Source: Methyloversatilis sp. (lineage in GTDB: Bacteria > Pseudomonadota > Gammaproteobacteria > Burkholderiales > Rhodocyclaceae). Taken from it: 64,000 bases of DNA. The notes beneath the pieces are model-generated. The model searched no databases. It had not been told where the DNA came from and worked only from the letters and a program-made list of their open reading frames with translations. Below are positions 8,871 through 20,008 of this stretch, piece after piece. Within the stretch, counting starts at the first letter, position 1, and the number at the start of each line of letters is the position of its first letter. Location of the stretch: contig JAEUNO010000032.1 in NCBI GenBank assembly GCA_016791045.1, positions 158,288 to 222,287 of the forward strand, given 5' to 3'. Position numbers and translations under genes: made by a program.

Positions 8871-10985
8871 TCACTCCTGCGGGTCGGTTGCTTCCGGCGC
8901 CGCGAGCAGCGCCTTCATCGACAGGCGGATGCGGCCCTTTTCGTCGGTCTCCAGCACCTTCACCTTCACCTGCTGGCCTTCCTTCAGGTGGTCGGCGACG
9001 TTGGCGATGCGCTCGTTCGCGATCTGGGAAATGTGCAGCAGACCGTCCTTGCCCGGCAGCACGCTGACGATGGCACCGAAATCGAGCAGACGCAGCACCG
9101 TGCCGTCATACACCTTGCCCACTTCGACTTCCGCCGTGATCGCCTCGATGCGGCGTTTGGCGTTTTCGGCGGCTTCGGCGCTGACCGACGCGATGGTGAT
9201 CGTGCCGTCGTCGCCGATGTCGATCGTGGCGCCGGTCTCTTCCGTCAGCGCGCGGATGACGGCGCCGCCCTTGCCGATCACGTCGCGGATCTTTTCCGGA
9301 TTGATCTTCATCGTCAGCAGGCGCGGTGCGTAGGTCGACACGCCTTCACGGGCGCCGCTCATCGATTCCTGCATGATGCCCAGGATGTGCTTGCGCGCCT
9401 CGTGCGCCTGCGCCAGCGCGACCTGCATGATTTCCTTCGTGATGCCCTGGATCTTGATGTCCATCTGCAGTGCGGTGATGCCGTTGTCGGTACCCGCCAC
9501 CTTGAAGTCCATGTCGCCCAGATGATCTTCGTCACCGAGGATGTCGGTCAGCACTGCAAAGCGGTTGCCGTCCTTGATCAGGCCCATGGCGATGCCGGCC
9601 ACGTGCGCCTTCAGCGGTACGCCGGCGTCCATCAGGGCGAGCGAGCCGCCGCACACGGAAGCCATCGACGACGAACCGTTCGATTCGGTGATTTCAGACA
9701 CCACACGCATCGAGTAGCTGAATTCGTCGGCCGGCGGCAGCACGGCGAGCAGCGCGCGCTTGGCCAGACGGCCGTGGCCGATTTCGCGACGCTTCGGCGT
9801 GCCGAAACGGCCGGCTTCGCCGGTGGCGAACGGCGGCATGTTGTAGTGGAGCATGAAGCGGTCGCGATATTCGCCGCCCAGCGCATCGATGATCTGCTCG
9901 TCACGACCGGTGCCCAGCGTGGCGATGACCAGCGCCTGCGTTTCGCCGCGGGTGAACAGCGCCGAACCGTGGGTGCGCGGCAGCACGCTGTTGCGGATGT
10001 GGATCGGACGCACGGTGCGCGTGTCGCGACCGTCGATACGCGGCTCGCCGTTCAGGATGCGGCTGCGGACGATGCGGGCTTCGATGTCGAAGAAGTAGTT
10101 CTTGATGGTGTTGACGTCCGGCGCATTGGCCGCGTCGGCGGTCAGTGCGGCAACGACTTCGTTGCGGAGCTCGTTCACGCGCTGGCTGCGCGTCTGCTTC
10201 TGCGTGATGCGGTAGGCTTCCTGCAGCTTGGCTTCGGCCAGACCGATGATGCTGTTCCACAGCGCTTCGTCACGAGCCGGTGCCTGCCAGTCCCATTCGG
10301 GCTTGCCGGCGACTTCGACCAGTTCGTTGATCGCGTTGATGGCGGCCTGCATCTGTTCGTGACCGAACACGACGGCGCCCAGCATGACCTCTTCCGACAG
10401 CTGCATCGCTTCCGATTCCACCATCAGCACTGCGGCTTCGGTTCCGGCGACGACCAGATTCAGTTCGCTGGTCTTCAGCTCGGTGGCGGTCGGGTTCAGG
10501 ATGTACTGACCGTTGGCGTAACCGACGCGTGCCGCACCGATCGGGCCGCTGAACGGGATGCCGGAAATCGACAGCGCAGCCGACGTGCCGATCATTGCCG
10601 GAATATCGGAATCGACTTCCGGATTCAGCGACAGCACCTGCACGATGACCTGCACTTCGTTGTAGAAACCTTCCGGAAACAACGGGCGGATCGGGCGATC
10701 GATCAGACGCGACGTCAGCGTTTCCTTCTCGCTCGGACGACCTTCGCGCTTGAAGAAACCACCCGGAATGCGACCGGCGGCATAGAACTTTTCGGCGTAA
10801 TCGACGGTGAGCGGAAAAAAGTCCTGCCCCGGCTTGGCCGTCTTCGAGGCCACGACAGTGGCCAGCACCACGGTTTCGTCGATGCTCACCATGACGGCAC
10901 CACCAGCCTGGCGGGCGACCTCACCGGTCTCCAGCACCACCTTCTGGTTGCCGAACATGAATTCCTTGCGGGTAGCGTTAAGCAA
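8871..10985 (-). CDS. pnp: Polyribonucleotide nucleotidyltransferase (PNPase)
   Basis: PNPase degrades RNA 3' to 5' by phosphorolysis and is part of the degradosome. The 704-residue product has the full architecture: RNase PH domain 1 (about 10-145), an all-helical linker, RNase PH domain 2 (about 310-540) with [17 protein letters not shown] and the catalytic-site [18 protein letters not shown], a KH domain ([20 protein letters not shown]) and an S1 domain ([19 protein letters not shown]). It follows rpsO across a 131-base gap containing a terminator-like hairpin, the usual arrangement for PNPase, whose expression is commonly autoregulated through its leader. Confidence 0.98.
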   Translation of the reverse strand: MLNATRKEFMFGNQKVVLETGEVARQAGGAVMVSIDETVVLATVVASKTAKPGQDFFPLTVDYAEKFYAAGRIPGGFFKREGRPSEKETLTSRLIDRPIRPLFPEGFYNEVQVIVQVLSLNPEVDSDIPAMIGTSAALSISGIPFSGPIGAARVGYANGQYILNPTATELKTSELNLVVAGTEAAVLMVESEAMQLSEEVMLGAVVFGHEQMQAAINAINELVEVAGKPEWDWQAPARDEALWNSIIGLAEAKLQEAYRITQKQTRSQRVNELRNEVVAALTADAANAPDVNTIKNYFFDIEARIVRSRILNGEPRIDGRDTRTVRPIHIRNSVLPRTHGSALFTRGETQALVIATLGTGRDEQIIDALGGEYRDRFMLHYNMPPFATGEAGRFGTPKRREIGHGRLAKRALLAVLPPADEFSYSMRVVSEITESNGSSSMASVCGGSLALMDAGVPLKAHVAGIAMGLIKDGNRFAVLTDILGDEDHLGDMDFKVAGTDNGITALQMDIKIQGITKEIMQVALAQAHEARKHILGIMQESMSGAREGVSTYAPRLLTMKINPEKIRDVIGKGGAVIRALTEETGATIDIGDDGTITIASVSAEAAENAKRRIEAITAEVEVGKVYDGTVLRLLDFGAIVSVLPGKDGLLHISQIANERIANVADHLKEGQQVKVKVLETDEKGRIRLSMKALLAAPEATDPQE

Positions 10986-11030
10986 GTTGATTCCTTTCGT
11001 TTCGATTCACGGCGGACTTGCGCGCCCGCC

Positions 11031-11069
11031 AAAAAACAAACCGGCGGAGTCGCATGGACTCACGCCGGT
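11031..11069 (-). terminator. rpsO-pnp intergenic intrinsic terminator / attenuator
   Basis: On the minus strand CCGGCG-T-GAGTC, loop CATGC, then GACTC-CGCCGG is followed at once by TTTGTTTTTT. This is an 11-pair stem with one bulged base and a strong U tail. It lies 48 bases after the rpsO stop and 45 bases before the pnp start, so it should lower read-through into pnp and may contribute a processing site. Confidence 0.85.
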
Positions 11070-11116
11070 GTGTTGTGTCAGGCCGATGAAGGCTTGACCG
11101 TAGTCTGCAGAAGCAA

Positions 11117-11386
11117 TTACTTGCGCAGCCCGAGACGTCCGATCAGCGCACGATAGCTGTCTGCATCGGTGCGCTTGAGGTAATCAAGCAGCTTGCGACG
11201 CTGACTTACCATCTTGAGCAGACCACGGCGGGAGTGGTGGTCCTTCACGTGTTCCTTGAAATGGCCGGTGAGGCCATTGATGCGTGCGGTCAGCAGGGCA
11301 ACCTGGACTTCGGGTGACCCCGTATCGCCGGCCACGCGCTGGAAGTCAGCCACAATGCGGGCTTTTTCGGCGGTAACGATAGCCAT
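11117..11386 (-). CDS. rpsO: 30S ribosomal protein S15
   Basis: S15 binds 16S rRNA early in assembly of the small-subunit platform. The product is 89 residues, the standard length, with the conserved [17 protein letters not shown] segment and [20 protein letters not shown], the rRNA-binding helices. It sits between truB and pnp, as in most proteobacteria. A 56-base gap from truB could hold a local promoter. Confidence 0.98.
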   Translation of the reverse strand: MAIVTAEKARIVADFQRVAGDTGSPEVQVALLTARINGLTGHFKEHVKDHHSRRGLLKMVSQRRKLLDYLKRTDADSYRALIGRLGLRK

Positions 11387-11442
11387 CTATCTAAACTCTC
11401 TCGTCTGGAAAACCCAAAATTATACGCCAGAACGGCGCAATC

Positions 11443-12372
11443 TCAAGCCTTTTGGCCACTTTCCTGAGGCAAAAGGCGTTTCACCTGCAATCGACCGGAA
11501 CATGCACTGACCAGTCCGAGAAACACTGTACCGTCATACGCCCGGGTCACCTGTCCTTCGACCATGGACGCGCCGCCCGCGAAGGCGTCAAGCGGCACGA
11601 TCTGACCCTGGATCAGCCGTCGTGCCGACTCTCCATCGAGCTGGCAGGCCGGCAGATCCTGCAAAAGACAGTCGGGCGGAAGCAGCAGATCCGCGCGTTG
11701 CGCCTCGTCGAGTGCGGCGAGCGTTTCGAGCGTATGCGCGGTGTCGAGCGACAGGGGGCCGGTCAGCGTGCGCCGCAAGCCGCTCAGGTGCGCACCGCAG
11801 CCGAGCATTTCGCCGATGTCTTCGGCCAGCGTGCGGATGTAGGTACCCTTGCTGCAGCGCACCCGCATCGAAAATGCGGGCAGTGCGCAGTCGAGCAATT
11901 CGATGTCGTGGATGCGTACGTGGCGTACTGCGCGCTCGATGGTTTCGCCGGCACGCGCGTATTCGTACAGCGCCTTGCCCTGGTGCTTGAGTGCGGAATG
12001 CATCGGCGGAATCTGCTCGATGTCGCCGCGGTGGGCGGCCAGCGCGCCCAGCAGGCGTTCGAGACTCACGTCGACCGGACGGGTGTCGAGGATTTCGCCC
12101 TCGGCGTCGCCGGTGCGGGTGCGCACGCCCAGCCTGACCTGCGCGAGATACTCCTTGTCGGCATCCAGCATCAGTCCGGCAAAGCGCGTCGCATCGCCGA
12201 AACAGACGGGGAGCAGCCCGCTGGCGAGAGGATCGAGCGTGCCGGTGTGACCCGCGCGGGCAGCCTGGAACAGGCGCCGTGCTTTCTGAAGCGCGTCGTT
12301 GGAGCTCAGGCCGATGGGCTTGTCGAGCAGCAGCACGCCATGAACCGCTTTCCAGCGCGAACGGGGTTGCAA
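11443..12372 (-). CDS. truB: tRNA pseudouridine(55) synthase
   Basis: TruB isomerises U55 in the T-loop of all elongator tRNAs. The protein is 309 residues. It opens with the conserved GVLLLDKPIGLSSNDALQKAR and carries GHTGTLDPLASGLLPVC, where the aspartate of GTLDP is the catalytic residue. The PUA-like C-terminal segment is present. It starts one base after rbfA stops, so translation is likely coupled. Confidence 0.97.
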   Translation of the reverse strand: MQPRSRWKAVHGVLLLDKPIGLSSNDALQKARRLFQAARAGHTGTLDPLASGLLPVCFGDATRFAGLMLDADKEYLAQVRLGVRTRTGDAEGEILDTRPVDVSLERLLGALAAHRGDIEQIPPMHSALKHQGKALYEYARAGETIERAVRHVRIHDIELLDCALPAFSMRVRCSKGTYIRTLAEDIGEMLGCGAHLSGLRRTLTGPLSLDTAHTLETLAALDEAQRADLLLPPDCLLQDLPACQLDGESARRLIQGQIVPLDAFAGGASMVEGQVTRAYDGTVFLGLVSACSGRLQVKRLLPQESGQKA

Positions 12373-12373
12373 C

Positions 12374-12748
12374 TCAGTCTTCGCCGCTCGAGGAAGGCCC
12401 GGAATGCAGCGCCTTGTCGATCAGGCGCGACAGGTGATCGGCGCGTGCAAGCGTCTCGTCATGCACGAAATGCAGCGCCGGCGTGGTGTGTATGCGTACC
12501 CGGCGGCCCAGCTCGCGGCGCAGGAAACCCGACGCGCGCACCAGGCCTTCCTGGATGTGCTCCAGTGCCTCACCCTCCGCCATCGTGGTGTAGAAAATCT
12601 TGGCGTGCGCGTAATCCGGCGTGATCTCGACCGCGGTCAGCGAAATCATGCCGACGCGCGGGTCCTTCAACTCGGTCGCGATCAGTTGCGCAAGTTCGCG
12701 GCGGATCGCTTCCGATACCCGGTCGCTGCGTGAATAACGTTCGCTCAT
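12374..12748 (-). CDS. rbfA: Ribosome-binding factor A
   Basis: RbfA is a KH-type 30S maturation and cold-adaptation factor. The protein is 124 residues, with the typical opening RSDRVSEAIRRELAQLI, the DPRVGMISLTAVEITPD strand and the RIHTTPALHFVHDETL C-terminal signature. It lies between infB and truB in the classical order. Confidence 0.96.
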   Translation of the reverse strand: MSERYSRSDRVSEAIRRELAQLIATELKDPRVGMISLTAVEITPDYAHAKIFYTTMAEGEALEHIQEGLVRASGFLRRELGRRVRIHTTPALHFVHDETLARADHLSRLIDKALHSGPSSSGED

Positions 12749-12766
12749 CTGATGGGCGGGCCGAAA

Positions 12767-15511
12767 TCAGGCCAGCTTTCGGGCGATCTCTTCGATCTCG
12801 AACACTTCGAGCTGGTCGAGTTCTTCGATTTCGTTGTAGCCGCGCAGCGACAGGCCGCACTCGTAGCCTTCCTTCACTTCCTTCACGTCGTCCTTGAAAC
12901 GCTTGAGCGATTCGAGTTCGCCGGTCCAGACGACCACATTGTTGCGCAGCAGGCGCGCACTGGCGCCACGCTTGACCAGACCCGAGGTGACCATGCAGCC
13001 GGCGATGGTGCCGATCTTGGTGCCGCGGAACACCTGGCGGATTTCCACGGTACCCAGGATGTTCTCGCGCTTCTCCGGGGAAAGCATGCCGGACAGCGCC
13101 GCCTTCACCTCATCGACAGCTTCGTAGATGATCGTGTAGTAGCGGATGTCGACACCGAAATTCTCGGCCAGCTTGCGGGCGCCGACGTCGGCACGCACGT
13201 TGAAGCCGATGATGACGCCCTTCGAAGCCTGCGCCAGATTGACGTCGGTTTCCGAAATGCCGCCGACCGCTGCGTGGATGACCTGCACCCGCACTTCCGG
13301 TGTCGACAGCTTGGTGAGCGACTGCACCAGCGCTTCCTGCGAACCCTGCACATCGGCCTTGATGATGAGCGGAAGGATCTTGACTTCGCCCTCGCCCATC
13401 TGCTCGAACATCGATTCCAGCTTGGCCGCCTGCTGCTTGGCCAGCTTCACGTCGCGGAACTTGCCCTGACGGAACAGCGCGATTTCGCGCGCCTTGCGTT
13501 CGTCGCCCAGCACGAGCGCTTCGTCGCCCGCAGCCGGAACATCGGACAGGCCCTGAATCTCGACCGGGATGGACGGGCCGGCTTCGCTGATCGACTTGCC
13601 CGCTTCGTCCAGCATGGCGCGTACGCGACCGAACACCTGCCCGCACAGAATGATGTCTCCGCGCTTGAGCGTGCCCTGCTGCACCAGCACGGACGCCACC
13701 GGGCCCTTGCCCTTGTCGAGCCTCGCTTCGATCACCAGACCACGGGCCGGCGCGTCGCGCGGGGCGGTCAGTTCAAGCACTTCAGCCTGCAGCAGCACGT
13801 TCTCGAGCAGTTCATCGATGCCAGTACCGACCTTGGCGGAGACCGAAATGAACGGCGAGTCGCCACCGTATTCTTCCGGCACGACGCCTTCGGCGACCAG
13901 CTCCTGCTTGACGCGATCGGGACTGGCGCCCGGCTTGTCGATCTTGTTGATCGCCACGATCAGCGGCACATTGGCCGCCTTGGCGTGGTGGATGGCTTCG
14001 CGCGTCTGCGGCATCACGCCGTCATCCGCGGCAACCACCAGAATCACGAGGTCGGTCGCCTTGGCACCGCGGGCACGCATGGCCGTGAAGGCCTCGTGAC
14101 CCGGCGTGTCGAGGAAGGTGATCATGCCGCGCGGCGTATCGACGTGATAGGCGCCGATGTGCTGCGTGATGCCGCCCGCTTCGCCTGCGGCCACGCGGGC
14201 GCGCCGGATGTAGTCGAGCAGCGAGGTCTTGCCATGATCGACGTGACCCATGACCGTGACGACCGGCGCACGCGGCAGCAGTTCGACGTCCCTGTGTTCT
14301 TCCGTGGTTTCGCCGAGGAAGGCTTCCGGGTCGTCCAGCTTCGCCGGCTTGGCGATGTGGCCCATTTCCTCGACCAGAATCATGGCCGTTTCCTGGTCAA
14401 GCACCTGATTGATCGTGACCATCTGACCGAGCTTCATCAGCACCTTGATCAGTTCTGTGGCCTTGATTGCCATCTTGTGCGCCAGATCGGCCACCGAAAT
14501 CGTCTCCGGCACCAGCACTTCACGCACCACGGCCTCGACCGGCGCCTGCTGCTGGCCTCCCTGGTCGTGGTCGCGGTGGTTGCGTCCCTTGGGACCACCG
14601 CGCCAGCCACCGGTACCGGCATCGCCACGGGTCTTGATCTGGCGGCGTTTCGCCGCGTCGTCCTTCCAGGCAGTGCCCGGCTTCGCCTTGGCGGCAGGCG
14701 CCGGCTTGGCCTTGGCACCCTTGTCATCGACCTTGGCCGGCTTGTGAAGCGTTCCCGGCGTCGCCTTCGGGGCAGCGGTTGCGACTTTTGCAGCCTCTAC
14801 CGCCGCCTTCTCCTTGGCGGCCTCTTCTTCCTGGGCGCGAACCTGACGCGCCTCGAGGTCTATGCGCAGCTGGACCTCGCGTTCCTTCTTTGCCTTGAGC
14901 TCGCGTTCCTGGATCGCCAGCAATTCCGAGTGTCGCTTGGCTTCGCGTTCGCGGGCCGAAGGTGCACGCAGAACAGGCGCATCGGGCACGACATCCGCAG
15001 TCGCTTCGCTTGCCGCGACCTCAGGTACCGGCTCATCAGCAATTTCTTCAACCGCCGCCTCAACAGGTTCCGGCTCAGGTTCGGCAACCGGGATCACGAC
15101 CGGTGCTTCTACCGGTTCGGGAATCACCACAGGCTCGGGCGCGACGATTTCCTCGACAACCGGAACGTCGGCAACCGCCTTCTGTGCCGCCTCTTCAGCC
15201 AGCAGCTCGGCCGGATCCCGTTTGACCAGAACGCGCTTCTTGCGCACTTCGACCTGAACGGTCCGCGCCTGTCCGGACGAATTGGTCGCCTTGATTTCGG
15301 TCGTTTCGCGACGAGTCAGCGTGATCTTCGTCTTTCCCGCGGTGTCACCGTGCTGACGACGCAAGTAGTCGAGCAGGCGGGACTTGTCCTGTTCGGTCAG
15401 CGAATCACGTTCGCTCTGCTTGTCGACACCCGCGTGCCGGAGCTGTTCGAGCAGCGCGGCAGCCGGCATTTTCAGCTCGGTCGCAAATTGGGAAACACTC
15501 ATCAACGCCAT
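12767..15511 (-). CDS. infB: Translation initiation factor IF-2
   Basis: IF-2 is the GTPase that delivers fMet-tRNA to the 30S subunit. The 914-residue product has the N-terminal IF2 fold ([24 protein letters not shown]). A long, low-complexity region rich in Glu, Pro, Val and Ala (about 120-330) follows, then the G domain with [23 protein letters not shown] and NKIDK, and domains II-IV. GAGGACAGG directly before the ATG at 15511 is a strong ribosome-binding site and supports that start over the Met three codons later. Confidence 0.98.
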   Translation of the reverse strand: MALMSVSQFATELKMPAAALLEQLRHAGVDKQSERDSLTEQDKSRLLDYLRRQHGDTAGKTKITLTRRETTEIKATNSSGQARTVQVEVRKKRVLVKRDPAELLAEEAAQKAVADVPVVEEIVAPEPVVIPEPVEAPVVIPVAEPEPEPVEAAVEEIADEPVPEVAASEATADVVPDAPVLRAPSAREREAKRHSELLAIQERELKAKKEREVQLRIDLEARQVRAQEEEAAKEKAAVEAAKVATAAPKATPGTLHKPAKVDDKGAKAKPAPAAKAKPGTAWKDDAAKRRQIKTRGDAGTGGWRGGPKGRNHRDHDQGGQQQAPVEAVVREVLVPETISVADLAHKMAIKATELIKVLMKLGQMVTINQVLDQETAMILVEEMGHIAKPAKLDDPEAFLGETTEEHRDVELLPRAPVVTVMGHVDHGKTSLLDYIRRARVAAGEAGGITQHIGAYHVDTPRGMITFLDTPGHEAFTAMRARGAKATDLVILVVAADDGVMPQTREAIHHAKAANVPLIVAINKIDKPGASPDRVKQELVAEGVVPEEYGGDSPFISVSAKVGTGIDELLENVLLQAEVLELTAPRDAPARGLVIEARLDKGKGPVASVLVQQGTLKRGDIILCGQVFGRVRAMLDEAGKSISEAGPSIPVEIQGLSDVPAAGDEALVLGDERKAREIALFRQGKFRDVKLAKQQAAKLESMFEQMGEGEVKILPLIIKADVQGSQEALVQSLTKLSTPEVRVQVIHAAVGGISETDVNLAQASKGVIIGFNVRADVGARKLAENFGVDIRYYTIIYEAVDEVKAALSGMLSPEKRENILGTVEIRQVFRGTKIGTIAGCMVTSGLVKRGASARLLRNNVVVWTGELESLKRFKDDVKEVKEGYECGLSLRGYNEIEELDQLEVFEIEEIARKLA

Positions 15512-15523
15512 ACCTGTCCTCGA

Positions 15524-16996
15524 TTATTCAAACCAGTGCGCGCGCGCAGTGGTAATCAGCGATGTCGCACGTGCGGAATCGATGCCGGCGATTTCAACCA
15601 GTTCATCGACCGCCAGATCTGCGAGATCGTCACGCGATCGCACATTGGCTCGCGCAAGCTGCGCAGCCAGTGGCTTGTCCATGCCATCCAACCCGAGCAG
15701 GTCGTCATCGACCTGTTCCAGTTGCTCCTCATCCACGATGGCTTCGGTCAGCAACACGTTGCGTGCGCGGTTGCGCAATTCATTGACCGTGTCTTCGTCG
15801 AACGCCTCGATCTCGAGCACTTCGGCCAGCGGCACGTAGGCAACCTCTTCCAGCGTCGAGAAACCTTCCTCGATCAGGATGTCGGCAACTTCTTCATCCA
15901 CATCAAGCTTCGCCATGAACAGCAGCCGGATGGCCGCGTTCTCGGCGTCGGACTTGGCGGCCGACTGTTCGATGGTCATCAGGTTGATCTTCCAGCCCGT
16001 CAGCTCCGACGCAAGGCGCACGTTCTGGCCACTGCGTCCGATGGCGATCGCCAGATTGTCCTCGCTGACGACGACATCCATGCTGTGTGCGTCTTCGTCG
16101 ACCACGATACTCGCGACTTCAGCCGGCGCCAGCGCGCCAATGACGAATTGCGCCGGGTCGGGCGACCACAGGATGATATCCACCCGCTCGCCACCGAGTT
16201 CATTGGTCACCGCCTGCACGCGCGAACCGCGCATGCCGATGCAGGTACCCTGCGGATCGACGCGCGGATCGTTTGATTTCACTGCGATCTTGGCGCGAAT
16301 GCCGGGATCGCGAGCCGCGCCCTTGATTTCGATCAGGCCGTCTTCGATCTCGGGCACTTCGAGCTCGAACAGCTTCATGATGAATTCAGGCACGGTGCGC
16401 GACAGGATGATCTGCGGACCGCGCGCCTGACGGTCAACCCGCAGCAGGATGGCCTTGACGCGATCGCCGACACGCAGATTTTCACGCGCAATGATGTGTT
16501 CGCGCGGCAGCAGGGCTTCCAGACGACCGCATTCGATGATGGCGTTGCCGCGCTCGATGCGCTTGATGGTGCCGGTGACCAGATGATCCTTGCGTTCGAG
16601 GAAATCGCTCAGGATCTGCTCGCGTTCGGCATCGCGGATGCGCTGCAGGATGACCTGCTTGGCGGCCTGTGCGCCGATGCGACCGAAATCGATCGGCTCC
16701 AGCGCCTCTTCGATGTACTCGTCGAGCTGCACGTCGGAAATCTGTTCCTGCGCATCGGTCAGGCCGATCTGCGCCTCTTCGTTTTCGAGTTCGCTGTCCG
16801 GCACCACCAGCCAGCGACGAAAGGATTCGTACTCGCCGGTTTCGCGGTCGATGGTCACGCGCACGTCGGCGTCGTCGTGGGTACGCTTCTTCGTGGCCGA
16901 AGCCAGAGCAGATTCAAGTGCGCCAAACACCACTTCGCGGGCGACATTCTTTTCGCGCGCCAGCGCATCAACCAGCAACAGAATCTCGCGACTCAT
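15524..16996 (-). CDS. nusA: Transcription termination/antitermination factor NusA
   Basis: NusA binds RNA polymerase and modulates pausing, termination and rRNA antitermination. The protein is 490 residues: N-terminal domain ([18 protein letters not shown]), S1 domain around 135-200, two KH domains ([20 protein letters not shown] and [17 protein letters not shown]) and the two acidic C-terminal repeats found in gammaproteobacterial and betaproteobacterial NusA. Its start codon overlaps the rimP stop by four bases (ATGA). Confidence 0.98.
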   Translation of the reverse strand: MSREILLLVDALAREKNVAREVVFGALESALASATKKRTHDDADVRVTIDRETGEYESFRRWLVVPDSELENEEAQIGLTDAQEQISDVQLDEYIEEALEPIDFGRIGAQAAKQVILQRIRDAEREQILSDFLERKDHLVTGTIKRIERGNAIIECGRLEALLPREHIIARENLRVGDRVKAILLRVDRQARGPQIILSRTVPEFIMKLFELEVPEIEDGLIEIKGAARDPGIRAKIAVKSNDPRVDPQGTCIGMRGSRVQAVTNELGGERVDIILWSPDPAQFVIGALAPAEVASIVVDEDAHSMDVVVSEDNLAIAIGRSGQNVRLASELTGWKINLMTIEQSAAKSDAENAAIRLLFMAKLDVDEEVADILIEEGFSTLEEVAYVPLAEVLEIEAFDEDTVNELRNRARNVLLTEAIVDEEQLEQVDDDLLGLDGMDKPLAAQLARANVRSRDDLADLAVDELVEIAGIDSARATSLITTARAHWFE

Positions 16997-17445
16997 CGTT
17001 TCAACTCCTGCTTGCGTTCAAAGTCCGGCACCAGACGGGCGCGCTCGATCTGCGACAACTCGAACTCGTGTGCCACACCCTTGATTTCCATGGTCAGTCG
17101 GCCGTCGCTGACACCTGCGAGGCGCCCGCTGAAACTTCTCTGGTTGTTCAACGGGATGCGTAACCGAAGCTGCGCTTCCTGCCCGGTGAAACGGATGAAG
17201 TCGGCCGCTTTCTTGAGCGGTCTGTCGAGACCGGGCGACGATACTTCGAGCCGGTCGTAATCGACGTTTTCAACAGTGAATAGCCGTGTGAGGTGATTAC
17301 TCACCGTCACGCAGTCATCCACGGTGATGCCCTGTTCCGCATCGATGAAGATGCGCAGCAGGCGTCCGCGCGGGGACGTTTCCACATCGACCAGTTCGTA
17401 TCCGAGCCCGCTAACAGCCTGCTCGATGAGCTCTGCAACATTCAT
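16993..17445 (-). CDS. rimP: Ribosome maturation factor RimP
   Basis: RimP assists 30S assembly. The start chosen is the ATG at 17445 ([18 protein letters not shown]), which gives 150 residues, the normal family size. An upstream in-frame ATG at 17499 would add an atypical Cys-rich tail and would lie across the leader hairpin. Conserved sections are [18 protein letters not shown] and [14 protein letters not shown]. It is the first gene of the rimP-nusA-infB operon. Confidence 0.95.
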   Translation of the reverse strand: MNVAELIEQAVSGLGYELVDVETSPRGRLLRIFIDAEQGITVDDCVTVSNHLTRLFTVENVDYDRLEVSSPGLDRPLKKAADFIRFTGQEAQLRLRIPLNNQRSFSGRLAGVSDGRLTMEIKGVAHEFELSQIERARLVPDFERKQELKR

Positions 17446-17471
17446 CCTTGCAACACAATTCCGGACGCACA

Positions 17472-17496
17472 AATAAAAAATGGGCTGACCGCCCAT
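17472..17496 (-). terminator. Intrinsic terminator between rluB and rimP
   Basis: On the minus strand ATGGGC, loop GGTCA and GCCCAT are followed by TTTTTATTT. It lies 111 bases after the rluB stop and 27 bases before the rimP start. It either ends the trpS-scpAB-rluB transcript or acts as an attenuator in the rimP-nusA leader, because a candidate promoter lies upstream of it. Confidence 0.7.
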
Positions 17497-17534
17497 CAAA
17501 CAAACGCCGGCACCGCCAGCGCGACAAGTCCGTT

Positions 17535-17564
17535 AGTGTATCAGAGCGCGACAATCCACTTCAA
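17535..17564 (-). promoter_or_regulatory. Candidate sigma-70 promoter for the rimP-nusA operon
   Basis: On the minus strand TTGAAG (17559-17564) and TACACT (17535-17540) are separated by 18 bases, 90 bases upstream of the rimP ATG. The match is moderate and unsupported by other data. Confidence 0.4.
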
Positions 17565-17606
17565 TATGAATGGCCAGATTGCCCGCGCACAAGGATGTTT
17601 TGGATG

Positions 17607-18668
17607 TCAGGATTCGCCGGCTGGCGCGGCAGACGGGCGACGACGACGGCGCGGTGCACGCTTGCGCGGCGGCGCTTCGCCCTCGACACGCTGTGCCTGA
17701 ACGGGCGCCTGGCCGGCAGGTGCGCCGTTGCCGGGTTCGCGTGGTTTGCGCGGGCCGCGCCGGCGGCCATTGCCCTGTCCCGGTTTGGGCGCCGGAGCGG
17801 CCTCCGCAGATTTCGCACGCGGCTTGCCGGAAGCCGGTACGGCAGTCAGCAGGCGGGACACTTCTTCCGGCTTGAGTTCTTCCGCTTCGCCGCGATGCAG
17901 GCGGCGTGGCAGCTCGAACGGTCCATAGCGCACGCGCATCAGCCGGCTCACCGCAAGGCCGACGGCCTCGAACATCCGGCGGACCTCGCGATTGCGCCCT
18001 TCCGAAATGGTGACGCGATACCAGTGATTCGATCCCTCTCCGCCACCGTCGGACAAGGCATTGAACTTCGCGATGCCGTCTTCGAGTTCGATGCCGGTCG
18101 TCAGGCGGGTGGCCTGTTCGTCCGTCAGTTCGCCGATCAGACGCACGGCGTACTCGCGCTCGAGCTCGTAGCTCGGGTGCATCATCTTGTTGGCCAGCTC
18201 GCCACTGGTCGTGAACACCAGCAACCCGGAGGTGTTGAAGTCGAGCCGTCCGACCGCGATCCAGCGCCCGCCACCGACGCGCGGAAGCTTGTCGAATACC
18301 GACGGCCGGCCTTCCGGGTCATCGCGCGACACGATTTCACCTTCCGGCTTGTGATAGATGAGCACACGCGGCGCGCGCGGTGCGAAATGGATGTGGATGA
18401 GCTTGCCGTTGACGCGGACCTTGTCTTCCGGCCCGACGCGCTGACCGACGTGGGCCGGCAGCGCGTTCACGCTGATGCGGCCGGCCACGATCCAGTCTTC
18501 CAGCTCGCGGCGCGATCCGAGTCCCATGTCGGCCAGCATCTTGTGCAGCTTCTGCGGCTCGGAAAACACGATCGGGCCGCGCTTCTTCGGACGGCTGTCC
18601 TGCGATCTGTAGTTGGCCACGTTGCCATTGACCTGGGGGCCGCCCGGTCTGCGCTTACCTTGCATCAT
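17607..18668 (-). CDS. rluB: 23S rRNA pseudouridine(2605) synthase
   Basis: RluB modifies U2605 of 23S rRNA. The 353-residue product has an N-terminal S4 RNA-binding domain ([20 protein letters not shown]) and a RluB/RsuA-type catalytic domain with [14 protein letters not shown], whose Asp is the nucleophile, and [13 protein letters not shown] basic, Pro/Arg-rich C-terminal tail of about 70 residues, common in betaproteobacterial RluB, follows the catalytic domain. Its start overlaps the scpB end by 14 bases, the same coupling seen in many genomes. Confidence 0.92.
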   Translation of the reverse strand: MMQGKRRPGGPQVNGNVANYRSQDSRPKKRGPIVFSEPQKLHKMLADMGLGSRRELEDWIVAGRISVNALPAHVGQRVGPEDKVRVNGKLIHIHFAPRAPRVLIYHKPEGEIVSRDDPEGRPSVFDKLPRVGGGRWIAVGRLDFNTSGLLVFTTSGELANKMMHPSYELEREYAVRLIGELTDEQATRLTTGIELEDGIAKFNALSDGGGEGSNHWYRVTISEGRNREVRRMFEAVGLAVSRLMRVRYGPFELPRRLHRGEAEELKPEEVSRLLTAVPASGKPRAKSAEAAPAPKPGQGNGRRRGPRKPREPGNGAPAGQAPVQAQRVEGEAPPRKRAPRRRRRPSAAPAGES

Positions 18669-19224
18669 CGAAATTCATCACCTTCTGTAGTTCGGCCAGG
18701 GGCGGCAGCTCGGCAAGCGTGCGCAGCCCCAGATCGTCGAGGAATCGTCGGGTGGTGGCGTACAGTGCCGGCCGCCCGGGGACCTCCCGGTAACCGACGC
18801 TGTCGATCCAGCCACGCCCTTCAAGTGCCTTTATGATGCCCGGCGACACCGACACCCCGCGGATGTCCTCGATGTCGCCTCGCGTCACCGGCTGGCGATA
18901 CGCAATGATCGCCAGCGTTTCCAGAACCGCGCGCGAGTAGCGCGGCGGCTTTTCGTTCTTCAGTTTTTCCAGATAAGGCTGCAGATCCGCGCGGGTGCGG
19001 AAGCGCCAACCGGACGCGACCTGTATCAGTTCGACGCCGCGCCCCGACCAGTCGTCGCGCAATTCGTCGAGCAGTCGACGGAGCACCGACGCATCCAGTT
19101 CCTCATCGAACATCCGTCTGAGTTCGGCGATCGAAAGTGCGTCCTGCGCTGCGAGCAGCGCCGCTTCGAGTATCCGCTTGATATCAGACGGGTTCGGCGA
19201 CAGCAGGTGTGGCGTGTCGGACAT
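18655..19224 (-). CDS. scpB: Segregation and condensation protein B
   Basis: ScpB is the winged-helix partner of the SMC-ScpA complex. The chosen start ([11 protein letters not shown]) gives 189 residues. Conserved sections are [15 protein letters not shown] and [18 protein letters not shown], the second winged helix. It overlaps scpA by 41 bases and rluB by 14 bases. An upstream ATG 12 codons earlier would add a basic extension unlike the family. Confidence 0.94.
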   Translation of the reverse strand: MSDTPHLLSPNPSDIKRILEAALLAAQDALSIAELRRMFDEELDASVLRRLLDELRDDWSGRGVELIQVASGWRFRTRADLQPYLEKLKNEKPPRYSRAVLETLAIIAYRQPVTRGDIEDIRGVSVSPGIIKALEGRGWIDSVGYREVPGRPALYATTRRFLDDLGLRTLAELPPLAELQKVMNFDDAR

Positions 19225-20008
19225 AAATCGGCGCAAAAGCTTCAATCTGAAGCAGTTCAATCAGGTTCTCGCGGGCCAGTTCAAGTACCGCGAGGAAATT
19301 CACCACCATCTGCGCTGCCGGCGCACCGGCTTCGAACAGCTGGTCGAAGCGCAGCGAACCTTCGTCCGTCAGGCGTCGCAGGATGCCGGACATGAACTCA
19401 CGTACCGACAGGGCCTCACGACTGACCTTGTGATGACGGGTGACGTCTGCGTGTCGCATCAGCGCCAGCCAAGCCAGCTGCAGATCCGCCGCGCTGACTG
19501 CGGGCTGGATCTCGGCGATGCGTTCGGCAACCTGCACGCCCACCCATTCATGCTCACGCTGCGCGCGCGGGATGGCGTCGAGCGCGAGCGAAGCTGCCTT
19601 CATCTGTTCATATTCGATCAGCCGCCGAACGAGTTCGGCACGCGGATCTTCGCCTTCGTCCGTCGATTCGCGCGGCGGACGCGGCAGCAACATCCGGGAT
19701 TTGATCTCCAGGAGCATCGCGGCCATCAGCAGATATTCAGCTGCAAGTTCAAGGCGATGCGTGCGCATGGCCTCGACATAGACCAGATACTGCGCGGTCA
19801 GTGGCGCCATCGGAATATCGAGGATGTCGACATTCGCCTTGCGGATCAGGTAGAGCAGCAGATCGAGCGGACCCTGGAACGCATCCAGGAACACTTCGAG
19901 CGCGTCGGGCGGAATGTACAGGTCGAGCGGAAGTTTTTCCAGCGTCTCGCCGTACAACCGCACCGGGGTCGGCGCCGCGGCTTCAACCAGGAGCGCGTCG
20001 CCCGACAT
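19184..20008 (-). CDS. scpA: Segregation and condensation protein A (kleisin)
   Basis: ScpA is the kleisin subunit that bridges SMC heads. The 274-residue product has the N-terminal domain [23 protein letters not shown] and the central [21 protein letters not shown], both diagnostic. The first base of its ATG is shared with the trpS stop (TGATG), so the two are probably translationally coupled. No smc gene is in the window. Confidence 0.95.
   Translation of the reverse strand: MSGDALLVEAAAPTPVRLYGETLEKLPLDLYIPPDALEVFLDAFQGPLDLLLYLIRKANVDILDIPMAPLTAQYLVYVEAMRTHRLELAAEYLLMAAMLLEIKSRMLLPRPPRESTDEGEDPRAELVRRLIEYEQMKAASLALDAIPRAQREHEWVGVQVAERIAEIQPAVSAADLQLAWLALMRHADVTRHHKVSREALSVREFMSGILRRLTDEGSLRFDQLFEAGAPAAQMVVNFLAVLELARENLIELLQIEAFAPIYVRHATPAVAEPV

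Noticed and set aside
12752-16276. Open frame of 1174 codons on the plus strand
   Set aside because: It is the reverse strand of infB and nusA and has no recognisable domain.
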